This document shows, one piece after another, positions 27,222 through 35,965 of a stretch of 64,000 nucleotides of DNA. The notes beneath the pieces are model-generated. The model was not told the DNA's origin. It searched no databases and saw nothing but the letters and a program-made list of their open reading frames with translations. The stretch's first letter is position 1, and each line of letters opens with the position of its first letter. The stretch lies in contig CAINDP010000099.1 of NCBI GenBank assembly GCA_903847405.1, forward strand, positions 1-64,000. Direction: 5' to 3'. The translations under genes were made by a program, and so were the position numbers. Origin of the DNA: an uncultured Myxococcales bacterium. GTDB taxonomy: Bacteria > Myxococcota_A > UBA9042 > DTJE01.

Positions 27222-29216
27222 GTGCCGACCGATGGAAACCCCGCGGGAAACCCCTTGCCGATCCTGCGGGACCGGGGTGGCGAGCGCAACCTCTTTTCGC
27301 TGGAGATGGGTCCGGACGGCGTCCGCCTGCGCCTGGGGAGCGCGGTCCTGGAGGACTGGCTGGTCATCCGGGACCTGGTCCTGCTGGTGCCCCACGTTCC
27401 CCGGTCCTTCGACTACACCGCCGGGCCGCGATCCCTGCAATCCGCCCTGACGCACCTGGAAGGCGTCGTCCTGGAACTGCGCCTGGACGGGCTGGTGTCC
27501 CGGTTCGGGAGCGTGCCGGGAATCACGGTCGCCGGGTTCAGGGCCCTGGACGGTCGGATCGCCGTGTCGGGCACCGTGGACGAGGCGCCCTTCACCCTGC
27601 GGCTGGCCCTGGGGATGCCGGGAGTCGAGGGAACCGGCGACGTCGCCGTGCGGTTCGAGGATCCGCGGGTCTACGGGTGGATCGGACGGTCCTGGGATCG
27701 GCTGGGTCCGGCCCTGGGCAGCGCGCTCCCGGCCGTCCTTCGCGTCGACGTGGATCGGAACCGGGCGATCGTGGACGTCCTGCGTCCCGCGCTGATGCCG
27801 CTGCTGGCCGGGATGGGATGCAAGGTGCCCCTGGTGGACGGGGTCGAACTGTCGTCGGTCCAGATCCGGGACGGAAGGGTTTCGCTGCGGTTCGGGAAGG
27901 CGTCGTCGCCCTCGCGGACGGGAGCGAAAGAATCCGAGGAACGGACGGAATTTCCCCGGGACCCGGAAGCCGACGCCAGGCTTGCCCTGCGGGACCTGGC
28001 CCAGGGCGCGGATGCCGCCGAGGCGGGCGCCCGGCTGCTGACGAACGGCGTCGCTTCGCCGCGCCTGTGGCCCGAGGTCCTGGTCGCGGCGCGGACCCTG
28101 GGTGAGGATCGTCCCGAATGGGTGCTGCCGCATCTGGTGGGCGTCCTGCTGGCGTCCCGCATGCCGGAACTCGTGTCCCCGGGGGACGTCGCCGCCCTGG
28201 CCCGGCGCCTGCTGACGGCCGTGGAGGCGTCGGGCGACGTGGCGGACCTGGCGCTGGCAGGCCGCCTGGTCGCGACGGTCACGTTCGATCTGGAGCCCGG
28301 GGAAGCCCTGGCGCTGGTGGACGCCGTTCGTGCCCGGGGCGTGTCGGACCCGGTCGTGCTGGAGGCTGCGGCCCTGGCCCTGGACCGCCTGGGGCGGGGC
28401 GTCGAGGCGCGGGCGGTCCGGGCGCGCCTGCTGGCCCTGGCGCCGGCGGGTCGGACCAGCGAGATCCTGCGGTCGGTGGTGGATCGGCTGGATCGGGCGG
28501 GCCTGGAGGGCGTCGCGAACGCCTGGCTGGACGAAACGCTGGCACGGTGCGACGAGGGTCGGTTCGGTGCCGAGGGGGCTGCGATCCGGCGCCGGACGCA
28601 GTTGCTGTGCGCCGCCCGGGAATCGCTGGCGGGCGATGCGGGAGGCCGGCGCCGGTTGCTGGACCTGCTGCGGCAGGATCCGTCCGACCGGGAGGCCCTG
28701 GACCTGCTGGCCGTCACCGCCCGGACCGATCGCGAGGCGGCCGAGGCCGTGGCGCGCCTGCGGGAAGCCGCGGACGGAGCGACCGGGATCCTGCGGTCGG
28801 GATTGCTGCGGGACGCGGCCCGGGTCACGGCCGATCGCCTCGGGCTGCGGCGCCAGGCGGTCCTGCTGCTGGAAGAAGCCCTGGAGGCCGCGCCCCGGGA
28901 CGTCGAGGCGGCGGATGCCCTGGATCGCCTGTGCACGGAACTCGGCCTGGACGATCGGCGCCTGGTCCTGGCCCGCGTGCGGCTGTCCTGGACCGGGGAT
29001 CCCGAGGCCCGGGTGGAGGCCCTCCTCCGGGTAGCCCGCCTGGCCGAAAAGACCGGAGCGGTGGACGAGGCGGCGCGCTCCGTCGCGGAAATCCTGCGCT
29101 GCGACCCGACCAATCGCGAGGCACTCGAAACGGGCATCCGGGTCTTTGCCGCAGCCGGCGACGAGGCCGCCCTGGTCGCAGCCTGGGACACGCTCTTGGA
29201 TCTGGACGCCCGCTGA
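27222..29216 (+). CDS. Uncharacterised large protein with C-terminal TPR-like region
   Basis: The protein has 664 residues and no signal peptide. Residues about 1-225 are beta-rich and resemble no family I can name (FSLEMGPDGVRLRLGSAVL, then FDYTAGPRSLQSALTHLEGV). After an acidic linker (about 232-255), residues 255-664 are Ala/Leu/Arg-rich helical repeats that read as diverged TPR units (VLLLEEALEAAPRDVEAADAL). The start is GTG with AAGGAG 8 bases upstream. A -10-like TAGAAT lies at 27173-27178. It is followed 55 bases later by the PEGA-like gene, so the two may form an operon. Confidence 0.75.
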   Translation: MPTDGNPAGNPLPILRDRGGERNLFSLEMGPDGVRLRLGSAVLEDWLVIRDLVLLVPHVPRSFDYTAGPRSLQSALTHLEGVVLELRLDGLVSRFGSVPGITVAGFRALDGRIAVSGTVDEAPFTLRLALGMPGVEGTGDVAVRFEDPRVYGWIGRSWDRLGPALGSALPAVLRVDVDRNRAIVDVLRPALMPLLAGMGCKVPLVDGVELSSVQIRDGRVSLRFGKASSPSRTGAKESEERTEFPRDPEADARLALRDLAQGADAAEAGARLLTNGVASPRLWPEVLVAARTLGEDRPEWVLPHLVGVLLASRMPELVSPGDVAALARRLLTAVEASGDVADLALAGRLVATVTFDLEPGEALALVDAVRARGVSDPVVLEAAALALDRLGRGVEARAVRARLLALAPAGRTSEILRSVVDRLDRAGLEGVANAWLDETLARCDEGRFGAEGAAIRRRTQLLCAARESLAGDAGGRRRLLDLLRQDPSDREALDLLAVTARTDREAAEAVARLREAADGATGILRSGLLRDAARVTADRLGLRRQAVLLLEEALEAAPRDVEAADALDRLCTELGLDDRRLVLARVRLSWTGDPEARVEALLRVARLAEKTGAVDEAARSVAEILRCDPTNREALETGIRVFAAAGDEAALVAAWDTLLDLDAR

Positions 29217-29271
29217 ACCTAAACTTACCCCCCATGTGCATCCGAAACAGAATCCCTGCGGAGTTTCGGCC

Positions 29272-30627
29272 ATGGCCAAGATTCATCGTGTGATACCCCC
29301 CATTCTGGTGCCCGTGGTGCTTGCGACGGTCTGGGCCGTTCCGGTCCGGGCCGAGGCCCCCCGTCCGCGGGCGCTGGTCCTGCTGGACCGGGAGCCGGCG
29401 GATGCGCGGATCGCCGGAGCGCAGATCCGCCTGGCCCGAACGCGCCTGGAGTCCGCCTGGCGGGTCGAGGACGCCGCGTCCCTGGCCGGCCTCGCCTGGC
29501 CCGATCCGGCGTGTGATCCGGGCCCGCGGGACGAGCGCGCCGGACGGGTGCTCCAGGGGCTGCGGGGAGGTACGACGCGGTTCTACGACGAGACCGATGT
29601 CGAGGGGGCCCGCGGCGCCCTCCAGCCCGCGATCGACACGTTCCTGGAGGCCCCCTGCATCTTCGCGGCCGATCCTCGCGGCCGGGTCGAGGCGGCGGGC
29701 GGCGCCGTCCTGCTGCTGCGCCTGCACCTGCTGGCCGGAAGGCCCGAGGCCGCCGCGGACCTGGGGCGACGCCTGCTGCGGACGTTCGGGGCCGACGAGC
29801 TGGCCGCGGTGGACGTGCCTCCCGAGGTCACCGAGTTCCTGGACCGGGTCGGCGAGGACGCCGGGGCCGCCCTGGTGCCGCTGGAAGTGGTCGTGACCGG
29901 GGCCTCCCCGGGGGCGATCGTGCTGGTCGACGGCCGCCTCCTGCCGTCGAGGTCCACGACGGCGCGGGTGTCCCGGGGGATTCACGGGGTCACGATCCTG
30001 GCCGGAGGCAGCGCCCGGACCCGGCGCGTCCGGGTCGAGGGGCCCGACCGGGTCGTGCTGGACCTGGCTCTGTCGTCCGCCGTGCGGCCCGGTCCCGAAG
30101 GAACGCTGGTCGCCGCGGCGCCGGCCGAACTGGCCGGCGGTCTGGCGGGACGCCTGTCGGTCCTGACCGGGTGCACCGTCGTTCAGTTGTCGGGTGCCGG
30201 CGGCGTCGGTCCCGTCGAGGCATCGGTGGTGGCGGACCCGGGCGACCGGGCCCTTCCGGGCGTCGTGCTGCGCCTGGAGGCCGCGGGTGCCGACGGGACC
30301 GTGGTGGCCCTGGCGTCGGGTCCCCTGGTGCGCCGCAAGGCCTGGCCCTGGCCCTGGGTGACCGGTGCGGCGACCGCGGGCCTCCTGGCCGCGGGCATCG
30401 TGCTGAACGTCCAGGCGAACCAGGCCGCCGATTCGGTGAACGCCGGAACGAACCGCCTGGACGACTGGCGCAGCCGCCGGGCCGGATCCATCGCCTGCTA
30501 CGCACTGGCCGCCGCGGCCGGCGCCGGGACCGTCGTGCTGGCGATCCTGGGTCGTCCCACCCCCCAGCGGGTCGTGCTGGCGCCGCTTCCGGGAGGGGCG
30601 GTGGCGGGGTTCCAGGGGACCTTCTAG
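29272..30627 (+). CDS. Exported protein with PEGA-like domain and C-terminal membrane segments
   Basis: The protein has 451 residues: a signal peptide (ending PVRAEA, about 28), a helical region, then a PEGA-like segment about 203-265 (PGAIVLVDGRLLPSR, RVSRGIHGVTILAGG). Two hydrophobic segments lie near the C-terminus (about 363-380 and 405-425). Such proteins are common among myxobacterial periplasmic proteins of unknown role. The ATG at 29272 begins the signal peptide; earlier in-frame codons overlap the preceding gene. Confidence 0.75.
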   Translation: MAKIHRVIPPILVPVVLATVWAVPVRAEAPRPRALVLLDREPADARIAGAQIRLARTRLESAWRVEDAASLAGLAWPDPACDPGPRDERAGRVLQGLRGGTTRFYDETDVEGARGALQPAIDTFLEAPCIFAADPRGRVEAAGGAVLLLRLHLLAGRPEAAADLGRRLLRTFGADELAAVDVPPEVTEFLDRVGEDAGAALVPLEVVVTGASPGAIVLVDGRLLPSRSTTARVSRGIHGVTILAGGSARTRRVRVEGPDRVVLDLALSSAVRPGPEGTLVAAAPAELAGGLAGRLSVLTGCTVVQLSGAGGVGPVEASVVADPGDRALPGVVLRLEAAGADGTVVALASGPLVRRKAWPWPWVTGAATAGLLAAGIVLNVQANQAADSVNAGTNRLDDWRSRRAGSIACYALAAAAGAGTVVLAILGRPTPQRVVLAPLPGGAVAGFQGTF

Positions 30628-30659
30628 CGAAGCCTGGGGCCCGATGCGGGTCCCGGAAT

Positions 30660-30688
30660 TTGCGTGGCCCGGATCGAATACCTATAGT
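30660..30688 (+). promoter_or_regulatory. Promoter of the 62-residue protein gene
   Basis: TTGCGT (30660-30665), 17 bases, TATAGT (30683-30688). The predicted start near 30695 leaves an 18-base leader. Confidence 0.5.
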
Positions 30689-30712
30689 GTTTTGGGGACG
30701 AGGCTGGGCGCC

Positions 30713-30901
30713 ATGTTGGACGGATTCATCATCCAGAGGATTCGGGACGAGGAAGAAGAGCGGCGGAATCGCCAGTCCCGACGCCCCTTCCTGGAGGTCC
30801 CGCGCACCAATCGCGACGGCCCCGAACTGACCGACGAGCAGGAAACGCCCTCGTCCGACCGGGGCGTCACGATCATCGAGCCGGACGAGGACCAGTTCTG
30901 A
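30713..30901 (+). CDS. Small charged hypothetical protein
   Basis: The protein has 62 residues: an amphipathic basic-acidic N-terminus (MLDGFIIQRIRDEEEERRNR) and an acidic end (IIEPDEDQF). No membrane segment or family motif is seen. The well-placed promoter and strong GC3 bias argue it is expressed. The ATG at 30713 is preferred over one at 30644 because the promoter -10 box lies between them. Confidence 0.6.
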   Translation: MLDGFIIQRIRDEEEERRNRQSRRPFLEVPRTNRDGPELTDEQETPSSDRGVTIIEPDEDQF

Positions 30902-30976
30902 GGGGTCCGCCTCCGTTCCACCCCGCTTTCCGCCTGATGCTTGTGAACCGTGGTCGCCCGGGAACGCGGCGTGCGG

Positions 30977-31192
30977 TCAGGGCACCCCGCCCGGGGGGGA
31001 GCAGGGGCCGCCGAACATGGACCAGACCACCGCGGCGACGATCGCCGTCACGGTCAGCCAGAATTTCACGCCGATCGGTTTCCGGGGTTCGGACTGGCCC
31101 TCGACGTCCCGTCGGATTCGCGCCAGTTCCATCATGAGGGACGCCATGTCCGGCGGGGGCTTGGAGCCTGGAGCCTTCATTTCAGATCCCAT
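30977..31192 (-). CDS. Small single-pass membrane protein
   Basis: The protein has 71 residues: a short helical N-terminal half (MASLMMELARIRRDVEG), one membrane helix (about 44-60, FWLTVTAIVAAVVWSMF) and a GPCSPPG tail. The function is unknown. GGAGG stands 4 bases before the ATG and a promoter lies just upstream on the same strand. It is divergent from the RodZ-like gene. Confidence 0.6.
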   Translation of the reverse strand: MGSEMKAPGSKPPPDMASLMMELARIRRDVEGQSEPRKPIGVKFWLTVTAIVAAVVWSMFGGPCSPPGGVP

Positions 31193-31210
31193 GGGACCTC
31201 CATGGTCCTG

Positions 31211-31239
31211 ATTCTGCGGGAGGGCGCTCTTCGATGCAA
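31211..31239 (-). promoter_or_regulatory. Promoter of the small membrane protein gene (minus strand)
   Basis: On the minus strand TTGCAT (31239-31234), 17 bases, CAGAAT (31216-31211). The predicted start near 31204 gives a leader just long enough for the GGAGG site. Confidence 0.5.
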
Positions 31240-31260
31240 CCGTCGAGGTACCGGAGATCG

Positions 31261-31289
31261 TTGACAGGTAGCAGTGGCGTTGCTAGTCT
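31261..31289 (+). promoter_or_regulatory. Extended -10 promoter of the RodZ-like gene
   Basis: A perfect TTGACA (31261-31266), 17 bases, TAGTCT (31284-31289), with TG at 31281-31282 for an extended -10. The predicted start near 31296 coincides with the first ATG at 31297, suggesting a leaderless transcript. Confidence 0.6.
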
Positions 31290-31296
31290 GCCCCCG

Positions 31297-31791
31297 ATGG
31301 AACACGGACAGGCGCCGATGGGGGAGCTGGGCCGGTATCTCGTCGCGGGACGGGAGCAGGCAGGGATCGGCCTGGACCAGATCGCCCGTTCGACCCGGAT
31401 CCCGCTCACGGTGCTCACTGCCCTGGAGGCCGAGCGCTGGGACGAGCTGCCCCAGTCCGTCTATGTCCGCGGATTCGTCACGTCATACTGCAAGGCCGTC
31501 AACCTCGACCCGGCGCGCGGCCTTGACGCCCTGTCGGTCGGCCTGCGCAGCCGGATCGAAGGGCCCAATCGCGCCCCGCCCCCCGTTCCGGTCGGCTCGG
31601 GCAGCCTGTCGGTGGGCCCGCGGGCGTCCGGCGCCCTGAACTGGACCTACATCGCGATCCTCCTGGTCTTCGTGGTGGGTATCGTCGTCGCGCTGCTGAC
31701 GGTCGGTACCGGCGGCCACAGCGACGTGTCGCGGGCCGGCGGTTCGACGCTGCCCGGGTACCACCGCAGCGGCTCCGTCGAGGTCAACTGA
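31297..31791 (+). CDS. RodZ-like helix-turn-helix membrane protein
   Basis: The protein has 164 residues: an N-terminal Xre/RodZ-type helix-turn-helix (about 8-75, with GLDQIARSTRIPLTVLTALE and VYVRGFVTSYCKAV), a Pro/Ser linker and one membrane helix (about 113-134). The periplasmic tail is short, about 30 residues, without the large beta domain of full RodZ. RodZ links MreB to the wall-elongation machinery; a truncated family member may do this or act as a membrane-bound regulator. The start may be 31297 or 31318 (8 residues in). It is followed after 6 bases by recO. Confidence 0.82.
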   Translation: MEHGQAPMGELGRYLVAGREQAGIGLDQIARSTRIPLTVLTALEAERWDELPQSVYVRGFVTSYCKAVNLDPARGLDALSVGLRSRIEGPNRAPPPVPVGSGSLSVGPRASGALNWTYIAILLVFVVGIVVALLTVGTGGHSDVSRAGGSTLPGYHRSGSVEVN

Positions 31792-31797
31792 TCCCCC

Positions 31798-32517
31798 ATG
31801 GCCGAAACGGTCGAAACCCCCGCCCTCGTCCTGGACAGGATTCCGTACGGCGAAGCCGACCTCATCCTCCACCTCCTGACCCGGGATCACGGGATCGTGT
31901 CGGCCCTGGCCCGGGGGGCCCGGGGCAGCCGCCGCCGGTTCGCCGGGGGCGTGGACCTGTTCGTGGTGGCGGACGTGCGGTTCCGGCCCGCCGGGGCGCG
32001 GTCCTCCCTGGCGTCCCTGGCCGGCTCCGAGCCGGTGCGGTCCTTCCCGGGGCTGTTCGACGCCCTGGATCGGCTGGAGGCGGGACAGGCGATGCTGGTG
32101 CTGGCGCGGGACCTCCTGCGGGACGCGCCTGCCGGCGAGGCCACCTTCTTCCGGGTGGTGGAGGCCCTGGCCAGGCTGGAAACCGCGTCGCCCGGGCAGA
32201 CCGCCGGGGAAGTCCTGGCGCTGGCCGTCGCCCTGCTGTCCGACCTGGGGCATCCGCCGGCCGACGAGTCGTGCCCTGCCTGCGGTGAAACCGTGGGGGC
32301 GTCCGGGGTGGTCGCGGTGGCTCCCGACGGGGCGATGCTGTGCGGACGATGCGCCCCCCCCGGGGCGGCGCGCTTTTCCGCGGCCCTGCTGGGAGGGGCT
32401 TCCCTGGAGGGGGACGTGCCGGACCCGGCGCCCGCCCGCGCCGACGTCCTGTCGCTGGTGGCGGCCCTGGTGTCGGGGGTCCTGGGACGGCGATGGCGGG
32501 TGCGGATCGACCTGTGA
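31798..32517 (+). CDS. recO: DNA repair protein RecO
   Basis: The 239 residues have the RecO layout: an N-terminal OB fold (TPALVLDRIPYGEADLILHLLTRDHG, then ARGARGSRRRFAGG), a helical domain and the zinc-finger CPAC ... CGRC (about 162-183). RecO helps load RecA with RecF and RecR during gap repair. It lies 6 bases after the RodZ-like gene and likely shares its transcript. Confidence 0.93.
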   Translation: MAETVETPALVLDRIPYGEADLILHLLTRDHGIVSALARGARGSRRRFAGGVDLFVVADVRFRPAGARSSLASLAGSEPVRSFPGLFDALDRLEAGQAMLVLARDLLRDAPAGEATFFRVVEALARLETASPGQTAGEVLALAVALLSDLGHPPADESCPACGETVGASGVVAVAPDGAMLCGRCAPPGAARFSAALLGGASLEGDVPDPAPARADVLSLVAALVSGVLGRRWRVRIDL

Positions 32518-32536
32518 AGGCGGTCCCCGGGCGGCG

Positions 32537-34105
32537 TCAGGCGCGGGGGCGCCGCCGCAGTCGGGCCAGGCCGACGGACACCCCCAGCAGCAGCACCAGC
32601 AGCGCCACCGGGGCATCGGACCCGCCGGCCGCGCATCCGGACGACGCCCGGGCGGCCTCCTGGCAGTCGGCCTCGTCGATCGTGCCGTCGCAGTCGTTGT
32701 CGACCCCGTCCCCGCAGGCCTCGGTCGTCGCGGGGCCCGGGGAGGCCATGCAGGTCACGGACAGGGCGTCCTCCGCGCACCGCAACTTGCCCACGGCCCG
32801 GCAGGCGCCCAGGCCCACCCAGCAGTTTTCGCCCACCGGGAAGCCTTCGTCGATGTCCCCGTCGCAGTCGTTGTCGATCCGGTCGCCGCACCGCTCGGAT
32901 TCCGGGAGGCCCGGATCGACGTCGCACCGCGTCCCGCCCTCGGGATTGCAGATCCGGTGGCCGGCCCGGGCGCAGGCCCCCAGGCCCGCCGCGCAGTCCT
33001 GGCCCAGGGCGAAGTCCTCGTCGGTGAACCCGTTGCAGTTGTCGTCCAGCCCGTTGCACCGCTCGGGGCCGGCGAGGGAGGTCGTGCCGTCCACGAGGGT
33101 CGAGCAGGTGGCCGCGAGGGTGAGGGGCGAGCATACGACCGTCCCGGCCCCGCAGACGCCGGGCCCGATGCACGCGGCGCCCAGGGCCAGCCCCTTCCAC
33201 TGGAGGTCCTCGTCGGTCAGCCCGTCGCAGTCGTTGTCCAGCCCGTCGCAGCGGGTTTCGACCGCCTGGTGGCTGGACGGGTAGTCGCACGCGAAGCCCG
33301 CCGCCCCGTCGCACCGCGCGACCACGACCGCGCACACGCCCAGGTCCAGGCAGACCGGCAGGGGCGGCACGTCCTCGTCGGTGAGTCCGTCGCAGTCGTC
33401 ATCGACCCCGTTGCACAGTTCGGGCATGCCCGGGCCGACCGAGGCGTTGGTGTCGTCGCAGTCGTCCTGGTCCTCCGCCAACCCGTCCCCGTCGTTGTCG
33501 CAATATTCGTTGCTGCCGGCGGGCGTGCCGCGATCCACGCCCGTCCCGTAGGGGTTCCGGCCCGGGCACCACTCCTTGAAGCCGGTCCCGTCGGGGGCCG
33601 GGGGTTCCAGGGACCACGAGCGGCCCGGCTCGATCCGATCCGCGACGCCGTTGCCCCAGGTGGCGAAATCCACGGCCGTGTTGTTCCACAGCAGCAGCAG
33701 GAACTCGCCCTCCTGGGCCAGCAGCAGGTCGCTGCCGTAGGCGTACCCGACCGGGACGCCGCCGTTCTGGGTGGGTTCGGCCAGGCGCCCCATGACCAGC
33801 GTGCCCGCCGGGTCCAGGATCAGCGGCTGGGAGGGGCTGATGACGTGGAAGCCGCCCGACCGGGTGGTCAGGACCATGCCCTGGAGGTTCACCGATTCGG
33901 AACCCAGGTTCGCGATTTCGATCCACTGGCCCGTGTCGGCCGGTGCGCCGACGGGATCGACCATGACCTCGGTCACGACCGCCAGCTGCCAGAACTTCGG
34001 ATCGAACTGGTAGGGAGGGTTGTCGGCCAGGGCCATGCCGGGCGTCGCCACCCCCGCCGCGACGGGCAGGATCGACAGGGCGAAGACGGCAAGGAAGGTC
34101 CGCAT
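32537..34105 (-). CDS. Lamin-tail plus MopE-like Cys-rich surface protein with MYXO-CTERM
   Basis: The protein has 522 residues: a signal peptide (about 1-27), then a lamin-tail-like domain (about 40-165, VVTEVMVDPVGAPADTGQWI, IANLGSESVNLQGM). About five MopE-type metal-binding repeats follow (CNGVDDDCDGLTDED, CDGLDNDCDGLTDED and similar). It ends in SSGCAAGG, a hydrophobic helix and RLRRRPRA, a MYXO-CTERM anchor. MopE-type repeats are linked with copper or calcium binding at the cell surface in other bacteria. Its promoter is very close to the ATG (see 34115). It is divergent from the outer-membrane protein gene. Confidence 0.85.
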   Translation of the reverse strand: MRTFLAVFALSILPVAAGVATPGMALADNPPYQFDPKFWQLAVVTEVMVDPVGAPADTGQWIEIANLGSESVNLQGMVLTTRSGGFHVISPSQPLILDPAGTLVMGRLAEPTQNGGVPVGYAYGSDLLLAQEGEFLLLLWNNTAVDFATWGNGVADRIEPGRSWSLEPPAPDGTGFKEWCPGRNPYGTGVDRGTPAGSNEYCDNDGDGLAEDQDDCDDTNASVGPGMPELCNGVDDDCDGLTDEDVPPLPVCLDLGVCAVVVARCDGAAGFACDYPSSHQAVETRCDGLDNDCDGLTDEDLQWKGLALGAACIGPGVCGAGTVVCSPLTLAATCSTLVDGTTSLAGPERCNGLDDNCNGFTDEDFALGQDCAAGLGACARAGHRICNPEGGTRCDVDPGLPESERCGDRIDNDCDGDIDEGFPVGENCWVGLGACRAVGKLRCAEDALSVTCMASPGPATTEACGDGVDNDCDGTIDEADCQEAARASSGCAAGGSDAPVALLVLLLGVSVGLARLRRRPRA

Positions 34106-34114
34106 GGCACAGGG

Positions 34115-34144
34115 ATCCTAGCGAAACGGAGGGCGTTACGCCAA
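34115..34144 (-). promoter_or_regulatory. Promoter of the MopE-like gene (minus strand)
   Basis: TTGGCG (34144-34139), 18 bases, TAGGAT (34120-34115) on the minus strand. The predicted start lies within about 5 bases of the ATG at 34105, and no ribosome-binding site is visible, so the message may be leaderless. Confidence 0.45.
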
Positions 34145-34157
34145 GCCCGCGTCCGCG

Positions 34158-34186
34158 TTGACATTGGGGTGGTTCCACCGTAGCAT
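34158..34186 (+). promoter_or_regulatory. Promoter of the TIGR04551-like gene
   Basis: A perfect TTGACA (34158-34163), 17 bases, TAGCAT (34181-34186). The predicted start near 34193 gives an 18-base leader holding the purine-rich GGGGGG before GTG. Confidence 0.65.
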
Positions 34187-34210
34187 CCGACGTTCGATTC
34201 GGGGGGAACC

Positions 34211-35965
34211 GTGCGACGCTCGGGGGGTCATGTCTGGATCGCGGCCGGGATGGTCCTGGCCCTGGCCTCCACGGCACGGGCGGAAACCACCGCGCCGACG
34301 GCCGCCGCTCCGGCCGCCGCCGAGGTTCCCGCGGCTGCGGCGAAGCCCATCGAGAACTCCGACGCGGGCATCCCGATCCTGCCGCTGGTCACGCTGCACA
34401 ACCGCGGGTCGTTCCGGTTCCGGATGAACACGTTCTTCCGGCCGGACCTGGGCCTGCCGGCCGACAGCACCGTGGACCCGTCCTGCGCCCCGGCCACCAG
34501 TTCGGCCACGCCCCGGGCCAAATCGTACACCGACCGCCGCACCACGGTGCCGACCGCCAACATCCGGCTGCGCTGGGAACCGACGTTGCGCATCGCCGAA
34601 ATCGTGACGGTCAACGCGATCGTGGACGCCCTGGACAACCTGGTCCTGGGGCAGACGCCGACCACGGACTCCGTGGCCGCGCCGCTGTCGGTCTTCTCCC
34701 GCTCGCAGCGCGCACCCACCCTCCTCACCGCGTTCAAGAACTCGGTGAGGGTCAAGGCGGCGTGGGCGGAACTGAACCTGCTGGACATCGTCCAGGTGGC
34801 GGGCGGCCGCATGCCCGAGCATTTCGGCCTGGGCATCGTCCGCAGCGGCGGCCGGGACCCCGACTCGGATTTCGGCGACTACGTCGACGGCATCTTCGGC
34901 AAGATCAACCTGGGCATCACGTGGCTGCGCCTGGGCCTGGAGTTCCCGGGCGAGGGCGTGACGTCCGCGGGACCTTACGGCTACTACGTCCAGCCCTACG
35001 ACCTGGACCAGTCCGACGACGGCTACCGGTGGGTCTTCGGCGTGGACACGACCCCGTCCCGCAAGTCGGAATTCGACGCGCGGGCCCTGCGCCTGGCCGA
35101 GCACAAGCCGGTCTGGGACTGGGGTTGGTACAACGCCATCACCATGCAGAAGATCTCGTCGGACCTCGTCATCGGGGGGTCGGGCGCGGCCGGCACGCAG
35201 CCCAGCCTGATCGGCCAGGCCTACGACGACTACACGCTGGTTCCCCGGGACGCCTTCTTCTGGACGCCCAGCCTGTGGGGAAAGGTGGTCGTCAAGCCCC
35301 GGGCCGACATGACCCTGCGGGTCGAGGCCGAGGCCGCCATGACCTACGGGTACGTGGGCTACGTCCAGAGCGAGCGCGAAACCACCAAGTCCCGCAAGGA
35401 TTTCCTGTCGTTCGGCGCCGCGCTGGAAGCCCAGTTGGACTTCGGTCGCAACCAGGTCAAGCTGATGACGGGCGTCGCATCGGGCGGCAACACGCTGGGC
35501 TCCTGGGGCATCCTGGACCAGAACATCCTGGCCGCGTCCAGTTCCGCCTGCTACAACCGCGAGCACCCCACGCTGTTCCGGACCAAGAACATCCACCACT
35601 TCGTGTTCAACCGGGACTACCGGGTCGACTCGATCCTGTTCCGGGAGGTCATCGGGTCGGTGACGAACGCCTTCTACTTCAAGCCGTCCTACGACCGCAC
35701 GTTCTATGACGAGGGCGACTGGAAGGTCGGCGGCGGGCTGTCCCTCCTGGCGGCCTTCGCGTCCATCCCCGAGGGCACCCCGGGCGGCACGCGCCCCCTG
35801 GGCGTCGAAGGCGGGCTGGACATCTGGGCCAAGTGGGGCCGGTACATCTCCCTCCGAGCCGACGGCAACGTCCTGTTCCCCCTCTCCGGCCTCGACGCCC
35901 CGAACGACGGCGCCACGCCCCAGACCGCCGGCGCCCTCCGCATCCAGGCCATCGCCTCCTTCTGA
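34211..35965 (+). CDS. Outer-membrane beta-barrel protein, TIGR04551-like
   Basis: The protein has 584 residues: a signal peptide (about 1-24), an Ala/Pro linker, then a barrel-like sequence with alternating aromatic residues from GSFRFRMNTFFRPDLG to the end (ALRIQAIASF). Segments such as VAGGRMPEHFGLGIVRSGGRDPDSDFGDYVDGIFG fit the TIGR04551 family of myxobacterial outer-membrane proteins; I recognise this by overall pattern rather than a diagnostic motif. The start is GTG at 34211, after a G-run. The function is presumably a porin or structural barrel. Confidence 0.75.
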   Translation: MRRSGGHVWIAAGMVLALASTARAETTAPTAAAPAAAEVPAAAAKPIENSDAGIPILPLVTLHNRGSFRFRMNTFFRPDLGLPADSTVDPSCAPATSSATPRAKSYTDRRTTVPTANIRLRWEPTLRIAEIVTVNAIVDALDNLVLGQTPTTDSVAAPLSVFSRSQRAPTLLTAFKNSVRVKAAWAELNLLDIVQVAGGRMPEHFGLGIVRSGGRDPDSDFGDYVDGIFGKINLGITWLRLGLEFPGEGVTSAGPYGYYVQPYDLDQSDDGYRWVFGVDTTPSRKSEFDARALRLAEHKPVWDWGWYNAITMQKISSDLVIGGSGAAGTQPSLIGQAYDDYTLVPRDAFFWTPSLWGKVVVKPRADMTLRVEAEAAMTYGYVGYVQSERETTKSRKDFLSFGAALEAQLDFGRNQVKLMTGVASGGNTLGSWGILDQNILAASSSACYNREHPTLFRTKNIHHFVFNRDYRVDSILFREVIGSVTNAFYFKPSYDRTFYDEGDWKVGGGLSLLAAFASIPEGTPGGTRPLGVEGGLDIWAKWGRYISLRADGNVLFPLSGLDAPNDGATPQTAGALRIQAIASF

